The notes: a model not told the origin generated them from the letters alone. 64,000 nucleotides of DNA from Astragalus membranaceus (GCA_039519185.1 CM076848.1:60476778-60540777); one strand, 5' to 3'. Positions 22,832 to 34,663 are shown, numbered from the stretch's first letter. Program-made: numbers and translations.

Positions 22832-25199
22832 TCAGACATTGTAGTGTATTAGACCACCACATAGAAATTGAAAAAATGAGCAACAATTCAAACGATAAAC
22901 ACACCAACTCCAAGTTAAGCTTTTGATGCGGGTTATTACTGCTTCGACACTTGGTTTCTTATTCTTAAAGATAGCGCTATTCCTTGCATGCCAAATACTC
23001 CAGCAAGTTGTTAGCCAAAACATATGCTTCGTTCGTTTTGCCGTTTTACCATTGCATAAACGACCGCAAGCTAGAAAGAGATCAACAATATCTGAAGACA
23101 AATCAAAATAAAATCCGAGCCAATTCCCCATCTGCTGCCAAACAGCTTGCGCGAACTTGCAAGAAACAAACAAATTGTTGACCGATTCTGAGTTGTTGCT
23201 GCAAAGAGAGCAAGACGCCTCCTGCTTAGAGTGAAGAACAGTCCTGCTCAAAAGAGCGTCACGCACAGGCAGAGAGTTGAGCAACAAGTGCCAGCCAAAA
23301 ACCACAACCTTCGACGGAACAATTGATTTCCACAATTCTCCTAAAAAATGTTGCGGGGCCGAATCATTGGAAGAAGCATCTGTGCAGATCAGCTTTTGAT
23401 AAAAAGACTTCACTGTAAAACACTTTGAATTATCGTGTGGCCACACCCAATTATCTTGCTTCCCTCTAGTTGGCTGGATTGCTTGCAATATACTGTCCAA
23501 AATCATCCCTTCAGATTTGCGAACTCGATCTTGATATTGATTCCATGGATTGAGCCATTGCCACGCCTCTTGAGTCCAATTACCGAATTCAGCAACAGTA
23601 AATTGTTGCTGAACAACTCCAGCAAATAACAACTGAAACACCTTGAACAAAGGCTCAATGCCTAGCCATTGGTCCTTCCAAAAAAGGATCGATGCTCCAT
23701 CACCCAAACCTCTTTTTGCACACCAAGCAAACCTCCTCTGCTCCTCTAAATTAACATCCAAGCCAATCAAATTTCTCCACCAAATCGAACCAACATTCCG
23801 GTGAGAAATTCCTTCTAGCGAGTCATGAATGAAACAAGAAGCAAAGTCCCCATATCTATACCGCAACAACCCACTCCAGCTCGCATCACAATCCGTCAAA
23901 GCCCTCCATCTCCACTTGGTTAACAGAGTTATGTTAAATAGTTCAAGATTTTTAATACCGTAGCCACCCTCATTTTTTGGCTTGCACACTCTATCCCAAG
24001 CCACCCAATACATTCCATTGTCACCCTCTTTAATGCCCCAAAGGAAGTCCCGCTGAATTTTAACCATCTTCTTTATTACCACTTTTGGAGCTTTGTAAAA
24101 GGAAAACATGTAAAGAGGAATACTATTCAAGACTGAGTTGAGGAGGGTTACCCGGCCACCGATGGATAGAAGACGGCCCTTCCAAGAAGCCAATCTCTTA
24201 CGCATACCCCGTAAAATCGAACTCCAAGTAGCTTCACGCCTTGGATTAGTGCCTATTGGGATTCTCAAGAACTTGAACGGTATTGCTTCCGTTCTACAAA
24301 AGAGGAAGACGCTAGCCCTATCCATAAACCCATCCGGAACGTTAATACCAATCAACTTGCTCTTGTGGAAATTTACTTTCAAGCCAGACACCAGCTCGAA
24401 GGCTCTCAACAACGACTTTATACACCAAACAGTTTCCCAAGTGGCATTGCCCAATAACATTGTGTCATCTGCAAATTGCCCCATAGAAAAACGGATGTCT
24501 TGGCTAATGAAGAAGTCATGATATAAATCAGTCTCAATCGCCTTTCGCATTAAACATGCCAAACCTTCAGCGACAATGAGAAATAGAAACGGTGACAAAG
24601 GATCCCCTTGTCGCAAACCCCTACAAGCATTGAAGTCTTGCGTCGGGCTACCATTTACAAGAACTGACATGGAACTAGTGCACACACAAGATCTTATCCA
24701 AGAAATCCATCTACTAGGAAAACCCATTCTTTGCAACATATAGATTAAAAAACCCCAAGAAATAGAGTCGTAAGCTTTCTCAAAATCTACTTTGAACATC
24801 AAACATTCTTCCTTACACCGCTTAGCATAATCCACCACTTCATTGATAATCGCGACCCCATCTAAAATTTGTCTTCCCCCGATGAAAGCAGATTGGTGAT
24901 TGGAAATAATTTTGGGCATCACCTTCTTCAATCGATTTGCCAACACTTTGGCCAAAATTTTGTATAAACTCCCTATCAAACAAATAGGCCTGAATTCACT
25001 CAAACCTTGAGGATTGTCATTCTTAGGGATCAATGCAATAAAAGAAGGTGTGATTGCTTTTGGAAGATAGGTGTACTCAAAGAATTCATTAAAAAAACCC
25101 ACAACATCATCCTTCAACAAACTCCAACAACGCTTAATGAAATTGAGATTGAATCCGTCAGGGCCCGGGCTCTTATCTCCATCACAATCCCACACTCCC
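22832..25199 (-). pseudogene. LINE reverse transcriptase and zf-RVT C-terminus
   Basis: A single uninterrupted frame of nearly 790 codons. SPGPDGFN begins the reverse transcriptase at about residue 11. NHQSAFIGGRQI lies near 101 and FKVDFEKAYDSISW near 136. The LRQGDPLSPFLF block is near 196 and the catalytic FADD box lies at 243-246. A zinc-binding zf-RVT region (WHLLLNSLPVRDAL, then CSLCSN) closes the protein. It would copy LINE RNA by target-primed reverse transcription. The frame is intact but has lost its natural N-terminus: the ATG at 25201 is created at the junction with the foreign segment. A functional protein is therefore unlikely. Confidence 0.92.
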
Positions 25200-26631
25200 A
25201 TATTGTGATGTGTTGTTGCTGTTGTTCTATCAACTGAGAAAAGGAGAGAATGTCAAAAACTGAGAGAAAGAGTATTAAAAAGAAGAGGCAGAAAAAAAGT
25301 GTGAAAAATATCAGAGAAAGAAAGAGTAAAAAAAAAACACTGAGAGGAGAGAGTAGGAAAAGGATTTTTTTTACCTCCGGCCACCGTCCACGGTGGCCGT
25401 CGCAGTGAACCACCACTCTTAGCCACCCTCAGAACCCTCACCTATAATCTCCCAACTACATCACACAACCACCCTCAACCCCCAAACACCATCGACCGAA
25501 CCACCACCGCCACTCAGAGCTCCGACCAAAACACCCCAAACTCCCACCCAACGACCACCGTCACCACCACCATAGCCACCGCCGCCACCGTAACCACCCC
25601 TCGCACCAAACCCCCACCACCGTCGCAAACATCTCTCTTCTCCCTCATCACCGTGAGCTTCCCCCTCCTCTCCAAAACCACCATCGCACCTCCACGCCTC
25701 ACCACCGTCTTTTCCTCAACCACCGTACCCCAAACCGTCAGCAACAGCAACCCAAAATAACCACCTCGCATCAACCAACCAACACCACCAAACAACCGAC
25801 CAACACCACCATAGCCACACCACCAAACGCCGTCTCATACCCCCACCAACAGACCATCACCCACCACCACGAAAAACACCCGTTTCCCTCTTCCCTTTGT
25901 TCGGTGCCCTCTCTCTCTCTTTCTCGTATCTAATTGCGGCGCTGTTGTCAAAGTAGAAGGTTAGGGTTGGTGGAGAGAAGAGAAAGTGAGATTAGGGTGA
26001 TGAGAGGGAGAGGAAGTGAGATCAAGGGAAGAAGAGATTAGGGTTAGAATAAATTAGGGTTTGAGTTAGATAAGGTATATATAGTGAGCCTGGATTTCTT
26101 GTCATTTCTTTTTTTTTAATTTAGTTCCGTTTAAAATCGTGGATTGTTATTCATACTCCCTATTTCCCATGAGTTAACCCCCACGCAGCCCATTTTAAAA
26201 AAAGGCGCAGCCCAGTTTTCAAAAACAAGCTGGGGTTGCTGTTTGCACCCCCTTTTTTAAAATATAGCCTATGTTACTATGCACGCCCCCATTTTAATAC
26301 AACACTCCTTGTTGTTAATTGCACCTCCCCATTTTTTCCAGAACCCATTGCATTTTTTATTACACCGTAATACTTTCAAATCAATTTTTTTTCTTTTCTT
26401 TCAAACAACCAAACTCACATAAAAAGTGGTTTGTTACTAACAGTCACTCTGAGTTTAACTTGTTTGACCGTTAGTAACAACTATAGTTTTCAAACGGGTT
26501 AGGAGCGACGACCACTCTGAGTTTTACTTGTTTGGTCATTACGAATGCCTATCCCAATTTCAAAATACTTAAAAAACACTATCACACAAACATTTTTTAC
26601 CCAAGAACTACGTGTGATTTGATTCTTTACC
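25200..26631 (+). repeat. 1.43-kb near-copy of an internal part of the Ogre-type LTR
   Basis: The segment aligns over its whole length with 20291-21721. By eye there are only scattered differences (for example CGCCGTGAACC against CGCAGTGAACC), around 1-2 percent. Neither LTR end is present and no target duplication flanks it. It sits at a break in the LINE, replacing LINE sequence. Confidence 0.93.
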
Positions 26632-26632
26632 T

Positions 26633-27222
26633 GTCTAGCCTGCTCATAGAACCGTCTGAACAAAACCATGAGAACTTCTTACCTGTCACCGGAACATCGA
26701 CTAAGTCCATGTCAACCATAAAGATAATGAAATCATCCATCTCCACCTCTTAGGTACTCCCGCTTCTGGCCTTTCTTTCATTTGCGCAAGACACTGCATT
26801 AAAGTCATCAACAATGCACCATTCACCATCCCCCAGCCTTTGTTTAACTTCTACCAATTCAGTCCAAACCCTTCTCTTTGATACCGTCGAACAAGGAGCA
26901 TACACATTAACCACATGAATAACTTTACCACGAGACACCTACTGAGCCCAAGAAAACCAACACCGGAAAAATGTGACGTCACCGTACATGCACCCTCAAG
27001 CCAAGAACACAGAATACCCCCCGAAGAACCCCGGGAAGGTTGATGAATCCATTGAAACGAACGATTGCCCCAAAGCATACCAACCTCCTGCTCAACCATC
27101 ACCTTCCTCTTCGTCTCTTGAACACAAATAAAATCAAATGACCTTGAGTTAATAAGAGCCACCAACTGGCGTCGCTTCCCACGATCGCCCCACCATCTCA
27201 TATTTAAAGATAAAATATTCAT
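26633..27222 (-). pseudogene. LINE endonuclease domain (start of ORF2)
   Basis: The minus strand begins MNILSLNMRWWG, then FICVQETK, the exonuclease/endonuclease/phosphatase signature. It continues with VIHVVNVYAPC, WCIVDDFNAV and DLVDVPVTGKKFSW, ending abruptly at SMSRLDR at the junction with the LTR segment. Frame shifts lie near 26935 and 26850, and an in-frame stop lies near 26750. The canonical GDFN of this family is DDFN here. This domain nicks target DNA during LINE insertion. Confidence 0.85.
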
Positions 27223-27632
27223 GAAGGCCGAGTGGAATTCGCCCTCTTACTGCTTTCAGCTTCATCTCTTCTCTCACCATCCTCTATCAAGTCAACATAT
27301 GTGTCATCAGGAAAATTACCTTGTACCCCGAGAAGCTTAGCATTCTCCCAGACCTTCCTTGCTACCGCATTGCTTTGGAGAGCCCAAAATTTATTGTTGC
27401 ACGCGGCAATATCACCACTCGAAATCGAACCCCTGCATAGAACCGTCCCGGCAGAAAATAAAGAAGATTGATTTCTACTAACCACGTGAGAGTTCTCCGG
27501 TACTTGAGAGCCCTGAATTGAACCAACCGAGACTTCCTTTAACTCACGTGGAGCCAGAGGTAATTTACCTACGCGTTTCTTCCTTTCTCTCCAACCATTA
27601 AAAGTTTTCGCTGCCTGTGAGACCTTGCGCAA
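27219..27632 (-). pseudogene. C-terminal end of LINE ORF1
   Basis: Minus-strand frame ending RANSTRPS four bases into the ORF2 start, an ATGA overlap. It contains KVWENAKLLGVQG and YVDLIEDGERRDE, of the kind found just upstream of ORF2 in plant L1 elements. No zinc knuckle or RNA-binding domain is left, as the 5' part is missing beyond about 27650. Confidence 0.6.
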
Positions 27633-27650
27633 CCAGCTTTCGATTTGGGC

Positions 27651-29090
27651 CTATTTTGGATTGAAGGCAGATCTATAGAATGAACATCACCAGATGGGCA
27701 ATTGTTATAATCAGTTTTGTTACCTTTAGATTTATTTAAAATTTAAAGTCCCATGTTAATGTCATAATTCATCATCACAAATATTTGTTATAATCAATCT
27801 TTTTACATTTAGATTTGTTTAAATATTTTTTTAACACAACGTTACATTTAACTTATGGAAAAGCATTTTTCATCGTTTTATTAAAAAAAGTTAAAATGTT
27901 GTTATTAATTTTACTTTCAAATTGATAATGGTCACCAAATTAACAAAGGTTAAAAAGGATTTATTAAAAAAGTTGTTATTTAGTTCTTCAATCAAATTTA
28001 TAATTTTTTGGTGAGTAGTTATAAGTGACCACTTAGTGGTTGGTTCACGTATGAGGAATGAGCGGTGGGAAGACATGCAGGATGCCGATGAATAGCGATT
28101 AATGAAGAAAATGGTTTTGTTTAAAGATGAATAATGATTAGTGACCACAAAAGAGTTGATTTAATTGATGATTATTGATAAGATTGATTAGTGATCATTG
28201 ACCAATTATGATTTCCATTAGTAGTCATTAGTGAGCAGTTAGTAGTTAGTAGAGACCAGTGATACGATTGAGTATTGTACATTGACTGCCAGTTAGGAGT
28301 TGTATTAGGAGTGATTAGTGATATGGATGAGTAGTGATCTTTGGCCAATTAGGTGTTCCATTAGGAGTTAGTAGTGATTAGTGATATAGATAGGAGTTTG
28401 TTACTGGGTGAGTAATGACCGAGTAGTGGATGGGTTTTAGGCTTAGTAATGATCAATGACCAATTAGCAGATGGTGTGCGTGTGAGTAGTGGCTACTAGC
28501 CAGATGGGAGTTTGTTATTGGATGATTAGCGACCAATGATTTGTTTACTCTATTATCTCCCTTTCAAACAGAGGGTGAGTTGATAACTGTTGCTTTGTCT
28601 ACTATATTGAGTTTGTCCCTTGTAGGAACCTAAGTGAGGAGAGTGGCTTGGTGAGAAGGTCGGTATTTTAGTCATTATTTCTTACTCAATTTTTTGCTCT
28701 CTCTCTGCCTCTCTCTCTCTCTAGCTCCCTCCCTCCTATCTAGTCCCTGAAAAATTTTTCTTTAGAATTTTTTAATTATATTATTATATGTGTTATATAA
28801 AATAATTATAAACATTATAAAAAGAATTAAAGTAAAGTTTACATTTTTTTACGTGTCTGTTTGTAAATTAAATGAACACTAAAAGTAACATTACCGTATC
28901 CTAAACTCCAAATTTTTTATGAAAAAAATGTTAACAGAATTCGATCATAATTTTTAGTTTTAATTTTAAACAAGTTTTTGTAAAAAAATGTATAGGATTT
29001 TTTTTAAAAATAACAAACATACATTTTTTTTTACAAAAATAACAAACATACATGATACATCTATTATAGTTACAAAAATCTTCTAAGCTA
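27651..29090. other. AT-rich intergenic DNA with degenerate GTGATTAGTGA repeats
   Basis: No gene. From about 28020 to 28560 the strand is made of loosely repeated phrases such as GTGATTAGTGATATGGATGA and GACCAATTAGG. They look like an old decayed minisatellite. A (CT)n stretch lies at 28699-28722. Confidence 0.6.
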
Positions 29091-29104
29091 AAAGTTAATC
29101 CAAA

Positions 29105-29233
29105 TTTCTTGGGTTCGGTCCATGGCCGGTGAGATGGAAAAACATTTGTTGGGAGAGGTCAACTCCTTAAATCTCCGATGCCTCGAAAGATTAATCACCA
29201 CAGTCGCCGTGGATGATACATTGGTTTACCAAA
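29105..29233 (+). mobile_element. SINE-like insertion with a 14-bp target duplication
   Basis: This 129-bp unit starts TTTCTTGGGTTCGGTCC and ends GGTTTACCAAA. It is flanked by the exact 14-bp repeat AAAGTTAATCCAAA (29091-29104, 29234-29247). Size, lack of terminal repeats, a short A-rich end and a long direct duplication fit a retroposed SINE. I do not see convincing Pol III A and B boxes, so the family is open. Confidence 0.65.
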
Positions 29234-29709
29234 AAAGTTAATCCAAACTAACCAGTAATGTTGTAACAAAAAAAGCGTAGTAAAACCGAGCAATGCATAT
29301 CATAGAAGTATCATTTTCGTATCCCCAAAATTATATTATCTGTAAGACTTAACCCAACTAGCAAATGGCGAAATTGTTAGACTGAATATCATGTCTCAGG
29401 TTCAAACCTAAGATCTCACAGTCGTGTGTGTGAGTTTCAAGTAGTACTTTCCATTCCGTCTATAGAAAAGAAAAAAATCGTTCTACATTTTTTTGTTTGA
29501 TAACTTAATTCTACATTTTGTAAAAAAAATAAAATACTTCATTCTACATTGACAATGCTCACTGCAACCGTATATAGGACGGGGAATTTATCATGGTCCA
29601 TTCTTAATTTATGAGTTTGATTTCGCCTAACTTGGTTCAGTTATTGTGGAGCTGGGGTCTTGATTATCTTGCCCAACTAAATTTATTTAGGCCTAATTTA
29701 AATCGTTCA

Positions 29710-30005
29710 CATCCGGCAAAGACTTATGATACTAAGGAATTCATTAGTAATAATTACTAAATTTTTCGGTAACCATTATACAACACTCCAATGTTAAGTA
29801 CAGACTAACCACAATTTAGTGTCTGTGTGGTTAGTATATGCTACTAACCATTATACAACAATCCAATGGTTAGTACATATTAACCACAATTTTGTGTTTG
29901 TGTGGTTACCGAATTTTTTCATTGATGGGGGAATGACTATTATGCCTATTTAGTAACAATTACTAAAAAATTTCTTAGTACTCTAAATGAGACTTTTCAC
30001 ATCCT
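29710..30005. mobile_element. Fold-back MITE with internal direct repeats
   Basis: Imperfect inverted ends (GGCAAAGACTTATGATACTA on the left, TTAGTACTCTAAATGAGACTT on the right, with TAGTAATAATTACTAAA and TAGTAACAATTACTAAA inside) enclose two direct repeats of about 65 bp, each containing AACCATTATACAACA. No coding capacity. Exact ends are uncertain. Confidence 0.55.
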
Positions 30006-31185
30006 ATCTACTAGCTCCCAAATTTTTTTAATCAAACAATTCACTACCAAAATTTCAATATTAGCTATTGTTATTCTTTTGCCCCATCACCATATTTTAG
30101 AGTAAATTTGTCTCTTAATAAAAATATTCACATGTATTTTCTTTTTTATGGGACTCAGCGCACATTCACATAACATAAATTACACAAAATTCTATTTAGC
30201 ATATATATGCACTAGAGTATTCTAGTTAATTAGCATATGCACATTCACATAACATAACAGGAAATATTGTTTTGGCTTTCTAGAATCGTCTCTTTTTGGG
30301 TCATCATAACATGCAATCAAGCCAATCGTTCAATTTTTCCACTTGCAAATTAATTTACATGATGGCACTTATTATTTATCAGGGATTGTCGACCATATAA
30401 TGATGACATAGAAGCAAGCAAGTAATGGTAACAAGAAAAGAAGGATGGACGCTTATGTAGCATGAATGAAGAAAAACCAGTCATGGATTACATACAATAG
30501 GGACGTTGATGTATCATGAGTGGAGAACAACTAATCTTTATAACATACTATAATAGTTGCAATGAGCATTTTCTTGGGTTTCATTATTTGGAATTGTTTC
30601 CTATCCTAAAATACCTTGTTCGTTGGGCACGTTTCTCTGTTTTGTTTTCTTTTTAGAAATTGTAACTAATGCAACTAAAGTAGAGGAAAAATGTTGGCAA
30701 TACCAGTGGCTTTTGCAGAGTGCTCAAGGTCTTGCTGAATTGATAATTTCTAATGGTATAGATTTATGTGATGAGAGAATATATTTCCTTAAAATCAAAT
30801 CTTTTAGTTACCCTCCCCTAAAAGTCGTATGTCTCATATATGCAATTCAATGGCCAATGAAACTTATACCAATCAAGGTGATCTTGGAGTTGAATTCAAA
30901 CCATTTTGTGGACAGCCTACCAATATGATTAGTTTACAAAATTATTGGAAATTTTATTTTTAAATATTTTCTCATAATTCACTGAAATTAAGAATTGGAT
31001 TATTTGTATACCCAAAAAAATTGGATTATTTAACTCCAACTCTATTTAAGAACAAATCTCCAATTTTTTTGTCTAATTAGATGAAATGATAAATAAATAG
31101 CACCGCACACACTACCACTACTCACACCCGGGTTCGAACACGGGAGCCGATGTCCCCATCTCGCTGAAATTGCCAAACATTTTCC
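30006..31185. other. Intergenic; one unassigned open frame
   Basis: AT-rich. A plus-strand frame at 30623-30928 contains an exon-like stretch (CWQYQWLLQSAQGLAELIIS) preceded by a T-rich tract and AG at about 30655. It may be an exon of a decayed gene, but I do not recognise the family. The word CACATTCACATAACATAA is repeated at about 30162 and 30240. Confidence 0.35.
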
Positions 31186-31523
31186 CTAACTCAACCCCAC
31201 AAAACCGACTTGTAAGGTGAGAGATGCTTCCCACTTATAAACTCTTTTTCAGGTCATATCACATCCGATGTGGGACTCTTAACACACACCCCCTCACGCC
31301 CAGGAATAGACATTTGGAGCGTGACCCGAGTGGCCCAGGAATAGACATCTGGAGCATGACCCAACAATGGGTGGCCCAACAGATCTTGGGTAGGCTCTCA
31401 TACCATCTTAGAATGTGGTTTAGGCCTAACTCAACCCCACAAAACCAGTTTGTAAGGTGAGAGATGCTTCCCACTTATAAACTCTTTTTCAGGTCATATC
31501 ACATTCGATGTGGGACTCTTAAC
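31186..31523 (+). repeat. Pair of about 95-bp direct repeats, LTR-like
   Basis: CTAACTCAACCCCACAAAACC through GATGTGGGACTCTTAACA occurs at about 31189-31284 and 31432-31524 with only a few changes. The unit contains a TATAAACTC TATA-like motif. The space between is about 150 bp. The arrangement resembles a very short (TRIM-like) LTR element or a decayed LTR pair. Confidence 0.6.
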
Positions 31524-32023
31524 AAAAACAACTAAGACTATCTACAATGGTTCCTAAATTCAACACCCTACTTTTCACTTTTTAACACTTCACATCATCT
31601 TCTCTCTCTTCCACCTAATAATTCAACACTCATTCAACTTTTACTCACTACAATGGTTTTGTTTAATAAAATTCAACACCCTACGCCACCACTTTTATTT
31701 CATATTCTTATTTTCTTTTATGTTTTTGTTTTTGTGATTACATATTAATAAAAATTATCGATTGAAATTAAATTAAAATAATTAACAGTTAAATAAGTAA
31801 TTTTAATTTTTTTTTAACTTAATAATTTATTTTTCTAATTTAATATTCTTAATTAATATTTTTCTTGCAAGTAATAAAGACGAGATATAGGGATAGTCAT
31901 TATTAAAACAAATAAAATTACAAAAAACTTAAAATGCAATACAATACACTAAGCACACAACACACATAAACGAAACACACATAACTTAATTAGTACAATA
32001 GAATCGACTTAGAAACAATCTAT

Positions 32024-33319
32024 TTAATCACGAAACATTTCGAACTTTGCCCATATGTGTTTGACTAGATCTGCTTGCAATTCGTGATGTACATTTGAAT
32101 CACGCATCACAGATCTAGCACGCACATGATTCGCAAATGCAGGTAGCACCTCGGTTGAGAATGGCTCCGGTGTACTAGACCCACTTGCCTCAGATTGATC
32201 ATAATTTGTCCAATGTTGAGCACATGTATCTCGTTCATCCTCAACAATCATATTATGCAATATGATACATGACCTCATGATGAGAGCCAAATCGGCTATG
32301 TCCCACAAACGGGCTGGTTCGCGAATGATTTTAAATCGCGCCTGCAACACCCCAAATGCACGTTCGATGTCCTTTCGACATCCCTCTTGATATTTTGCAA
32401 ATAACTTATCTGGTTCACTTTGAGGAAGTCTAATTGATTTGACGAAAGTCGGATAAGAAGGGTAGATACCGTCAGCAAGATAGTATGCCATATTATACAG
32501 ACGTTGATTCACAAAGAAGTTCACTCTTGGAGTATTTCCCTGTTCAACATCATCGAACACGGGTGAACGGTCTAGAACGTTTATATCGTTCAGTGTGCTT
32601 GGACATCCAAAAAAGGCACGCCAAATCCATAAATCATAAGTTGCAACTGCTTCAAGAATAACAGTAGTGGTTCCCTTATCTCCCCGAGTATATTGACCTT
32701 CCCATGCTGTAGGACAATTTTTCCATTCCCAGTGCATGCAATCAATACTCCCAATCATCCCCGGGAACCCCCGCATCTCACTAACATGTAGTATTCTTTG
32801 CAAGTCATCTTGAGTTGGGGATCTAAGATACACTGGCTCATACAATTGTATGATTCCTTTACAGAATCTACGCAAGCACTCCAATGCTGTAGTACATCCT
32901 ATTTTGATGTATTCATCGACCGCATCGGCCGCCACACCATATGCTAACATTCGCATGGCCGTGGTACATTTTGCTAATGGAGATATACCTTCTTTTTTGG
33001 CTGCGTCAACTCTTTGGGTGAAGTAGTTGTCACTGCCAGATAGGTCCCCAACGATCCGAAGGAACACATGTTTCCGCATTCGGAATCGCCGACGAAACAT
33101 TGCATCGTCATATGTAGGTTGATCTGCAAAGTAGTCGTCAATCAGTCTTTGGTTTGCCTCTGCATGATCTCTATTGAGATATTTTCTCTTGCCATGAGGT
33201 GTATATTCTCCCTCTATTTGGTTTCGTCGCTCCCTGAACCGGTTGACGATATACCTCTCTTCGATTTCAGATTGCTTTTTGTAAGCTTCAATATCAAAAG
33301 GAAATTCTGAAGGATCCAT
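32024..33319 (-). CDS. PIF/Harbinger DDE transposase (HARBI1-like nuclease)
   Basis: 431 codons with no stop or frame change. It is the DDE_Tnp_4-type nuclease that excises and inserts Harbinger elements in the nucleus. The first catalytic Asp is D193 in GSIDCMHW, the second D245 in CPSTLNDINVLD, and the third acidic residue E319 in CRKDIERAFGVLQ. All three motifs are intact. An N-terminal region with RFRMRKHVFLRIV is the usual helix-turn-helix-like part. The length is normal for the family. No intron is needed. It normally works together with the Myb-like ORF1 protein encoded just upstream (33560-34663). Confidence 0.95.
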   Translation of the reverse strand: MDPSEFPFDIEAYKKQSEIEERYIVNRFRERRNQIEGEYTPHGKRKYLNRDHAEANQRLIDDYFADQPTYDDAMFRRRFRMRKHVFLRIVGDLSGSDNYFTQRVDAAKKEGISPLAKCTTAMRMLAYGVAADAVDEYIKIGCTTALECLRRFCKGIIQLYEPVYLRSPTQDDLQRILHVSEMRGFPGMIGSIDCMHWEWKNCPTAWEGQYTRGDKGTTTVILEAVATYDLWIWRAFFGCPSTLNDINVLDRSPVFDDVEQGNTPRVNFFVNQRLYNMAYYLADGIYPSYPTFVKSIRLPQSEPDKLFAKYQEGCRKDIERAFGVLQARFKIIREPARLWDIADLALIMRSCIILHNMIVEDERDTCAQHWTNYDQSEASGSSTPEPFSTEVLPAFANHVRARSVMRDSNVHHELQADLVKHIWAKFEMFRD

Positions 33320-33559
33320 TGATATTTTTTTGGTAATATGAGATTTTTAGGTTGATACATCAATGGAAAAATGAGGGTCCATTTATAAGAAATTGAGTGG
33401 GTGAAATGGACGGACTCCAAACAAATAATGCAATGGAGTTAAATAATAGATATAGATAGAAATCAGATAATTGAGTGGGTGACAAAATACAGACAACGAT
33501 TTGACAACACAGACACTAAAGTCGAAAGTGACAAAATACAGACAACGACTTGACAACAT

Positions 33560-34663
33560 TTAATTTCCAAACAGATCACGGCCCAACTGTTCTAACATCT
33601 CTTTGCTCCGGTCATCGAGATGCTCCTTTGAACTTAGCTTCATAAACATCTTCATTTTCTTAGCCTTAGTCCTTTCTTCATACAATTGGTTAGCTTCCTT
33701 TTGCGCCATGGCTATTTTCTCCAATCGTTCCAACTCTTGCTCCTTAAATTGTTTGAATTCATTCCACTCTTCATTGACCGATTCCAAGGCTGCGCCCTTG
33801 CCTTTCTTCTTACCCTTTTTTTTAGCAGCATCCTTCCCCATTGGGCGAGCACTAGATCCTACGGAGTTGGAATCACTTGCATCACTCTCGCGGGCTCTCT
33901 TAGATCCACTACTTTCAGAGCCAGTATTTCCTCCTATCTGACTACCATAACGTGGTTGATCACGGACAGCGAACCATTCTGACATTAAATTGAAATGTCC
34001 GCTCTTACCACTTGAATATAACTCATGCGCTTTTGCCAATACATCATTCTCCGACCACCCACTTTGTTGCATACGCTTAGCGTTATCATAAGCGCCAATC
34101 CATTTGCTCAATATTTTGTTGATGTAGTTGTAATGATTTCTGCACGCAGATCCATCACGGGGAGGATCAAATGAGCAATGCTCATTACAGTAATCAGCAA
34201 TATTACCCCAAAATGACTCACTTTTTTGGTTTCTCCCAACAACACTGTCTGTTCCATATTTAATCCACCCACTTAGTAGAACCAAATTTTGATCAGTGGT
34301 CCATTTGGTATTTTTTCGACGACCAGGAGTTGAATCAGCTACATTTGGAGTGGCTTCATGACCACCACTCATGCCACCAAGAGCCATTTGTGTAGAAAAT
34401 TCGGGAAAATCATCGAGTCCAACATTCGGAGTTGGGGGTGCTTGAGATGAATATGGCATCATTGACCCATAATATGGGCGATAATTTGGATTAGATGAAG
34501 GCATGATGAAATTTGGATTAGATGAAGGCATGATGAAATTTGGAGCAAATCCATAATTTGGTATATTTTGGGGACCTTGTTGGTTGGAAGATCCCATTTG
34601 AAGTTGATAATTGTTGGGATTTGGGTAGTTGAAAGGGTAATTAGAAGGATATTGGGTGTTCAA
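33560..34663 (-). CDS. PIF/Harbinger ORF1, Myb/SANT-like protein
   Basis: 367 codons, intact. The N-terminal 85 residues are rich in Asn, Pro and Tyr and include a tandem NFIMPSSNP repeat. A Myb/SANT-like domain follows (WTTDQNLVLLSGWIKYGTDS ... ACRNHYNYINKILSKW, about residues 119-190). Next come a basic stretch with KKKGKKKGKG near 285 and a C-terminal NAM-associated helical region with coiled-coil character (EQELERLEKIAMAQKEANQL). In characterised elements this protein binds the transposon ends and partners the transposase. A TATA motif lies 137 bp upstream. Confidence 0.93.
   Translation of the reverse strand: MNTQYPSNYPFNYPNPNNYQLQMGSSNQQGPQNIPNYGFAPNFIMPSSNPNFIMPSSNPNYRPYYGSMMPYSSQAPPTPNVGLDDFPEFSTQMALGGMSGGHEATPNVADSTPGRRKNTKWTTDQNLVLLSGWIKYGTDSVVGRNQKSESFWGNIADYCNEHCSFDPPRDGSACRNHYNYINKILSKWIGAYDNAKRMQQSGWSENDVLAKAHELYSSGKSGHFNLMSEWFAVRDQPRYGSQIGGNTGSESSGSKRARESDASDSNSVGSSARPMGKDAAKKKGKKKGKGAALESVNEEWNEFKQFKEQELERLEKIAMAQKEANQLYEERTKAKKMKMFMKLSSKEHLDDRSKEMLEQLGRDLFGN

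Larger units (their letters stand above)
22602..27650 (-). mobile_element. L1-type LINE, internally replaced and 5'-truncated
   Basis: A minus-strand non-LTR retrotransposon. It runs from about 27650 (end of ORF1) through the endonuclease domain (27222-26633), resumes with the reverse transcriptase (25199-22832) and has a 3' end marked by a short A-tail (T-run at 22611-22618). The segment 25200-26631 is not LINE; it is a near-copy of part of the Ogre-type LTR at 19381-22134. About 250 residues expected between endonuclease and reverse transcriptase are missing. Confidence 0.85.

Noticed and set aside
24138..24521. 127-codon plus-strand frame
   Set aside because: Antisense shadow of the LINE reverse transcriptase.
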